DNA of 10,178 nt. It comes from Firmicutes bacterium UBA3920. GTDB taxonomy: Bacteria > Bacillota > Clostridia > Caldicoprobacterales > Xylanivirgaceae. The stretch is taken from the NCBI GenBank assembly GCA_002386065.1, contig DGES01000129.1:128706-138883 (forward strand). Direction: 5' to 3'. The notes under the pieces are model-generated. The model searched no databases, was not told the DNA's origin, and was given only the letters and a program-made list of their open reading frames with translations. This document shows, piece after piece, positions 5,773 to 10,178 of this stretch (its first letter is position 1; each line of letters opens with the position of its first letter). The translations under genes and the position numbers were made by a program.

Positions 5773-8700
5773 ATGATAAATGCAATAAATGACAAAATTT
5801 TATTACAGGAATTATTCGATGATGATCTAAAAGAATTATTTGATAATATGACATTCAATAGGGCTATCGTATATAAGAAAGATAAAAAATGGGTCCTACA
5901 TTTTAGTAGTAATTTATACATAAAGTACTTATTATTGAAACGTATAGAAAACCATATAAAAAAGCAGATTCGTGTTGTTAATAAAATAGAAATAAAAATT
6001 ACATACCCATTAGATGAATCTTTTTTTACAGAAAATTATAACTTGATTTGGAATGATATGGTAGCTATACTGCAAAAAAATATACCTTCATGCATTCCAT
6101 GGTTAGCTAAGTGTAAAAGCAATTTTGATAATGGCAAGATTTATATTTACATAGAAGATTACATTGGATATGAATTTTTTAAAATGAAAAATATTGACAC
6201 GTATATAAACAAAAATTTAAAAAAGATACTTGAGATAGATATACCTGTGGAAATAAATTTTGTGGGTAAGAAAAACAAAAATTTTTGTAAAGATTTTCTA
6301 ATGGAACGAGAAAATGAAATAAATAAAATGGTTCAGAAATATACAAAAAATATGACAAAAACCCTATCTCAAGTTCAAAAAGATTCAAATATATCTAATA
6401 ACGTGATCTTTGGAAGAAATTTTACAGACACGCCTATAGATATATCTAGTATAGACGAAGAAAGTGGAACAATTGTAATCGAAGGTGTTATTTTTGATTT
6501 AGATATACGAGAAACTAAAAGTGGGAAATACATATTTATTCTGTATATAACAGATTATACAAATTCTATTATTGCAAAACTATTTAGCAGTAAAGAACGC
6601 TCTGAATATTTATTTAAAAAACTTCAAATAGGTAATAGTGTAAAAGTTAAAGGTGAATGTATTTTCGATACTTATCAACGAGAATTAGTAATAATGATAG
6701 ATAGTATCGTGGAAACAACAAAAAAATGCAGAATGGATACGTCAAAAGAAAAGCGAGTTGAACTTCATCTTCATACCCATATGAGTTCAATGGATGGTAT
6801 AACGTCTACAAAATTACTTGTGGAGAGAGCTGCCCAGTGGGGGCATCGTGCCATTGCCATCACCGATCATGGGGTAGTGCAAGCATTTCCAGAGGCCTAT
6901 GAAGCAGGTAAAAAGAATAATATAAAAATATTATATGGAGTAGAAGGATATCTTATAAATGATTGTAATCCTATAGTGATAAATGGCAATGAACGAGGAC
7001 TTGATCAAACATTTATAGTTCTTGATATAGAAACCACAGGTTTAAATGTAAAAAAAGATAAAATTACAGAAATTGGTGCTGTAAAAATAAAAAATAAACA
7101 AATAATTGACAGCTTTAAATCTTTTGTAAATCCAGGTATTCATATCCCTGAAAAGATTACTGAATTAACTGGAATAACAGATGAAATGGTAGCTGAATCT
7201 CCTGCAATAGACGAAGTATTAATAGAATTTAAAGAATTTATAGAAGATGGAGTACTTGTTGCCCATAATGCTTCTTTTGACTTAAGTTTTATAAAACACA
7301 ATGCCAAAAAGTTAAATATGAAAATAAAAAATCCAATACTTGATACATTAGATCTCTCTAGGGCTTTATTTAAAGAATTAAAAAGTCACAAATTAAATGT
7401 AGTAGCAGAATATTTAGGGATAAACTTGGATAATCATCATAGGGCTTTAGATGATGCAAAAGCAACGGGAGAAATATTGCTAAAATCAATAGATATAATG
7501 GAAGATATGGGAATTGCCTCTTTAAATGAAATAAATACTAAGATTTCAGCTAATGTAGACTTAAACAAATTACCAAATAATCATGTAATATTGCTTGCTC
7601 AAAATCAAGAAGGTCTAGAAAATCTGTATCGACTTATATCGAAATCTCATATAGATTATTTTTATAGAAAGCCAAGGATACCAAAAAGTTTACTTACAAA
7701 ATACAGAAAGGGCATTATAGTGGGTAGTGCATGTGAAGCAGGTGAACTTTTTAAAGCAATATTACATGAGGAAAGTGAGACTGTCATTGATGAAATAGTC
7801 AAGTTTTATGATTATTTAGAGATTCAGCCAATAGCAAACAATGAATTTCATATACGAGAAGGTCATATAAAAAATGAAGAAGAACTAAAAAATATAAACC
7901 GAAAAATAGTACAATTAGGGGAAAAATTTAATAAACCAGTTGTTGCTACTGGAGATGTGCATTTTCTCGACCCTCACGATGAATATTTTAGGCGCATTTT
8001 AATGTATGGACAAGGATTTAGTGATGCTGACAATCAAGCTCCATTATATTTAAAGACAACTGAAGAAATGTTAGAAGAATTTGCCTATTTAGGTGAAAAA
8101 AAATGTAGAGAAGTAGTTATACATAATACTAATCTAATTGCAGATATGATAGATGAGATAAAACCTTTTCCAGATGGGCTATATCCACCAGATATACCTG
8201 GTGCCGATAAAGAAATTAAAGATATGGCAATCCAAAAAGCTAAACTCATATATGGGGATAAGCTTCCACAAATTGTATCAAAGCGATTAGAAAATGAACT
8301 AAATTCTATAATTGATAATGGTTATGCTGTATTATATTTAATTGCCCACAAATTGGTTAAAAAATCTTTAGATGATGGATATCTTGTAGGTTCACGGGGA
8401 TCAGTCGGTTCATCTTTTGTAGCAACTATGACAGATATAACAGAGGTAAATCCTTTGCCACCTCATTATATATGTCCTAACTGTAAACATTCAGACTTTG
8501 ATATTGATATTACTAAATATGCTTGTGGAGTTGATTTACCCGACAGGAAATGTCCTAAATGTGGTGAAATTTATAAAAAAGATGGATTTGATATTCCCTT
8601 TGAGGTATTTCTTGGTTTTAAAGGTGATAAAGTTCCTGATATAGATCTTAACTTTTCAGGTGAATACCAAATAGAAGCACACAAATATACGGAAAAACTA

Positions 8701-10059
8701 TTTGGTAAGGGACAAGTATTTAGAGCTGGTACCATAGGTACAATAGCTGAGAAAACTGCTTTTGGATTTGTAAAAAAATATCTTGATGAAAAAGACGCTT
8801 ATGCGAATAGTGCTGAAATAAAACGATTAGTTACAGGATGTTCTGGAGTGAAAAGAACAACCGGACAACATCCCGGTGGTGTAATGGTAGTACCGAAAGG
8901 CAATAATATCCATAAATTTACTCCAATTCAACATCCTGCCGATTCTAAAGACTCTGGAGTTATAACAACCCATTTTGACTATCATTCAATAAGTAATACG
9001 TTAGTAAAGTTAGATATATTAGGCCATGATGACCCTACTATAATAAAAATGTTAGAAGATATAACAGGTGTAGATGCAACAAATATTCCATTAGACGATG
9101 CGGATACGATGGCCATATTTTCAAGCACTAAATCACTAGGATTAACACCGGAAGAAATAGGAAGTGAGGTAGGAACATATGGTATCCCTGAATTTGGCAC
9201 AAAGTTTGTACGACAGATGCTTATTGATACGAGACCAACTACTTTTTCTGAATTAATTAGAATAAGTGGTTTATCTCATGGAACAGATGTGTGGCTAAAC
9301 AATGCTCAACTTTTGATAAAAAATGGTGTTGCTGAACTTTCAGAAGTGATATGTACAAGAGATGATATAATGATATATTTGATGCATAAGGGATTGGAAT
9401 CTACTGATGCTTTTAAAATAATGGAAAGAGTAAGAAAAGGTAAAGGACTAACTGAAGAATTGGAAGATAAAATGGTAAAATATAATATTCCCAATTGGTT
9501 TATAGATTCATGTAAAAAAATAAAATATATGTTCCCCAAAGCTCATGCTGCAGCTTATGTACTTATGGCTTTTAGAATAGCTTATTTTAAGGTACATTAT
9601 CCAGAGGCTTTTTATGCAACTTACTTTACAGTAAAAGCTGATGATTTTGATATTGTTACTATACTAAGGGGAGAGGATGCAGTTCGTAATAAAATAAAAA
9701 ATTTAGAAATTAAAGGAAATAATCTTTCTGCAAAGGAAAGAGGATTAATAACAGTTTTAGAAGTTTCTTTAGAAATGCTATGTAGGGGAATTAATGTTTT
9801 ACCTGTAGATCTATACAGATCAGATGCAACAATGTTTAAACTTGTTAATGGCAATAAGATTTTACCTCCTTTAAATGCCCTTCAAGGAATAGGCATTAAT
9901 GCTGCAAATAATATTGTATTGGCGAGAAAAGAAAATCCTTTTATATCGATTGAGGATCTTAAAAACAGAGCAAAAGTTTCTAAGGCAGTAATAGATATAT
10001 TAAAAGAAAATGGAGCATTAGACGATTTGCCCGAAACTAGTCAAATAACTATGTTTTAA
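5773..10059 (+). CDS. polC: DNA polymerase III alpha subunit, PolC type, with 3'-5' exonuclease
   Basis: This is the replicative DNA polymerase of low-GC Gram-positives; at 1428 residues it is close to the B. subtilis enzyme (about 1437). Domains in order: an N-terminal domain (about 1-200); an OB fold (about 210-325); a PHP domain starting VELHLHTH (329-336), with TDHG (364-367), E391 and DVHFLDP (728-734); and, inserted in it, a DEDD proofreading exonuclease with LDIETTG (D418, E420) and HRALDD (H556, D561). The polymerase core follows, with GSRGSVGSS (873-881). A four-cysteine zinc site uses C901, C904, C927 and C930. The catalytic aspartates are D956 and D958 (PDIDLNFSG) and D1081 (KLDILGHDD). 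LSHGTDVW is at 1167-1174, a helix-hairpin-helix near 1370, and a C-terminal clamp-binding motif QITMF (1424-1428). All catalytic residues and both zinc-site halves are present and the frame is unbroken. A 69-base gap separates it from the glycosyltransferase gene. Confidence 0.98.
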   Translation: MINAINDKILLQELFDDDLKELFDNMTFNRAIVYKKDKKWVLHFSSNLYIKYLLLKRIENHIKKQIRVVNKIEIKITYPLDESFFTENYNLIWNDMVAILQKNIPSCIPWLAKCKSNFDNGKIYIYIEDYIGYEFFKMKNIDTYINKNLKKILEIDIPVEINFVGKKNKNFCKDFLMERENEINKMVQKYTKNMTKTLSQVQKDSNISNNVIFGRNFTDTPIDISSIDEESGTIVIEGVIFDLDIRETKSGKYIFILYITDYTNSIIAKLFSSKERSEYLFKKLQIGNSVKVKGECIFDTYQRELVIMIDSIVETTKKCRMDTSKEKRVELHLHTHMSSMDGITSTKLLVERAAQWGHRAIAITDHGVVQAFPEAYEAGKKNNIKILYGVEGYLINDCNPIVINGNERGLDQTFIVLDIETTGLNVKKDKITEIGAVKIKNKQIIDSFKSFVNPGIHIPEKITELTGITDEMVAESPAIDEVLIEFKEFIEDGVLVAHNASFDLSFIKHNAKKLNMKIKNPILDTLDLSRALFKELKSHKLNVVAEYLGINLDNHHRALDDAKATGEILLKSIDIMEDMGIASLNEINTKISANVDLNKLPNNHVILLAQNQEGLENLYRLISKSHIDYFYRKPRIPKSLLTKYRKGIIVGSACEAGELFKAILHEESETVIDEIVKFYDYLEIQPIANNEFHIREGHIKNEEELKNINRKIVQLGEKFNKPVVATGDVHFLDPHDEYFRRILMYGQGFSDADNQAPLYLKTTEEMLEEFAYLGEKKCREVVIHNTNLIADMIDEIKPFPDGLYPPDIPGADKEIKDMAIQKAKLIYGDKLPQIVSKRLENELNSIIDNGYAVLYLIAHKLVKKSLDDGYLVGSRGSVGSSFVATMTDITEVNPLPPHYICPNCKHSDFDIDITKYACGVDLPDRKCPKCGEIYKKDGFDIPFEVFLGFKGDKVPDIDLNFSGEYQIEAHKYTEKLFGKGQVFRAGTIGTIAEKTAFGFVKKYLDEKDAYANSAEIKRLVTGCSGVKRTTGQHPGGVMVVPKGNNIHKFTPIQHPADSKDSGVITTHFDYHSISNTLVKLDILGHDDPTIIKMLEDITGVDATNIPLDDADTMAIFSSTKSLGLTPEEIGSEVGTYGIPEFGTKFVRQMLIDTRPTTFSELIRISGLSHGTDVWLNNAQLLIKNGVAELSEVICTRDDIMIYLMHKGLESTDAFKIMERVRKGKGLTEELEDKMVKYNIPNWFIDSCKKIKYMFPKAHAAAYVLMAFRIAYFKVHYPEAFYATYFTVKADDFDIVTILRGEDAVRNKIKNLEIKGNNLSAKERGLITVLEVSLEMLCRGINVLPVDLYRSDATMFKLVNGNKILPPLNALQGIGINAANNIVLARKENPFISIEDLKNRAKVSKAVIDILKENGALDDLPETSQITMF

Positions 10060-10072
10060 CACTAAATTAGAT

Positions 10073-10114
10073 CTGTCTCTTATACACATCTCCGAGCCCA
10101 CGAGACTAAGGCGA
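10073..10114. other. Sequencing artefact: Nextera transposon end, i7 adapter and index
   Basis: The 19 bases CTGTCTCTTATACACATCT (10073-10091) are the Tn5 mosaic end used in Nextera libraries. They are followed without a mismatch by CCGAGCCCACGAGAC (10092-10106), the rest of the Nextera read-through adapter, and by TAAGGCGA (10107-10114), which matches the common i7 index N701. This is library adapter left on the end of an assembled contig, not a transposon and not genomic DNA. Confidence 0.97.
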
Positions 10115-10178
10115 AGCTCATATGACGGCGTCGTCTTCGAATTAGCTACTGTGAACGAGCTGTTTGCAGAACACTTAT
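10115..10178. other. Non-genomic tail after the adapter index
   Basis: Directly after the index the P7 flow-cell sequence is expected, beginning ATCTCGTATG. The observed AGCTCATATG (10115-10124) matches 8 of 10 positions, then similarity fades. The remaining bases up to 10178 match nothing I recognise. The stretch is best explained as low-quality read-through past the end of the library fragment. It holds no gene and should be trimmed. Confidence 0.85.

Noticed and set aside
5773..10059. Possible novel fusion because of the very long reading frame with PHP, exonuclease and zinc-site segments
   Set aside because: This is the normal domain order and length of PolC in Bacillota.
10073..10091. 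Tn5 mosaic end, as if a transposon were inserted downstream of polC
   Set aside because: It continues exactly into the synthetic Nextera adapter and an index sequence, so it comes from library preparation, not from a transposon in the genome.

Overview
This window is an AT-rich piece of a low-GC Bacillota chromosome, most likely from a clostridial lineage. It carries seven complete protein-coding genes, all on the + strand, in one tightly packed block: uppS - cdsA - dxr - rseP - ispG - a small glycosyltransferase - polC. The assignment to Bacillota rests on three things. The DNA polymerase is of the PolC type, with a proofreading exonuclease inserted in its PHP domain. The gene order is the classic uppS-cdsA-dxr-rseP-(ispG)-polC cluster. 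Codon use is strongly AT-biased, and most ribosome binding sites are GGAGG-like. I cannot name the genus from the sequence alone.

Layout. Positions 1-196 are non-coding and hold a plausible sigma-A promoter (TTGGCT, 18 bases, TATAAT) just ahead of uppS. Positions 197-4001 hold uppS (undecaprenyl diphosphate synthase), cdsA (CDP-diacylglycerol synthase), dxr (first committed step of the MEP isoprenoid pathway) and rseP (site-2 intramembrane protease), with gaps of only 10-25 bases. ispG (late MEP pathway iron-sulfur enzyme) follows at 4017-5105. Its last 35 bases overlap a short GT-A type glycosyltransferase (5071-5703). A 69-base gap containing a perfect 8-bp hairpin separates that gene from a full-length polC (5773-10059).

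How the genes work together. dxr and ispG make isoprenoid precursors, UppS turns them into the undecaprenyl carrier used for cell-wall polymers, and CdsA supplies CDP-diacylglycerol for phospholipids. RseP is the membrane protease that customarily travels with these genes. The glycosyltransferase is the one member that is not part of the standard cluster; its substrate cannot be read from the sequence. PolC is the replicative polymerase and has its own ribosome binding site.

The last 106 bases (10073-10178) are not genomic. They begin with the exact Tn5 mosaic end and Illumina Nextera i7 adapter, followed by an 8-base index, and then decay into error-rich sequence. The real DNA ends 13 bases after the polC stop codon. 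Apart from this artefact the window is an ordinary housekeeping region. I found no mobile element, CRISPR array, RNA gene, defence system or evidently novel multi-gene system.
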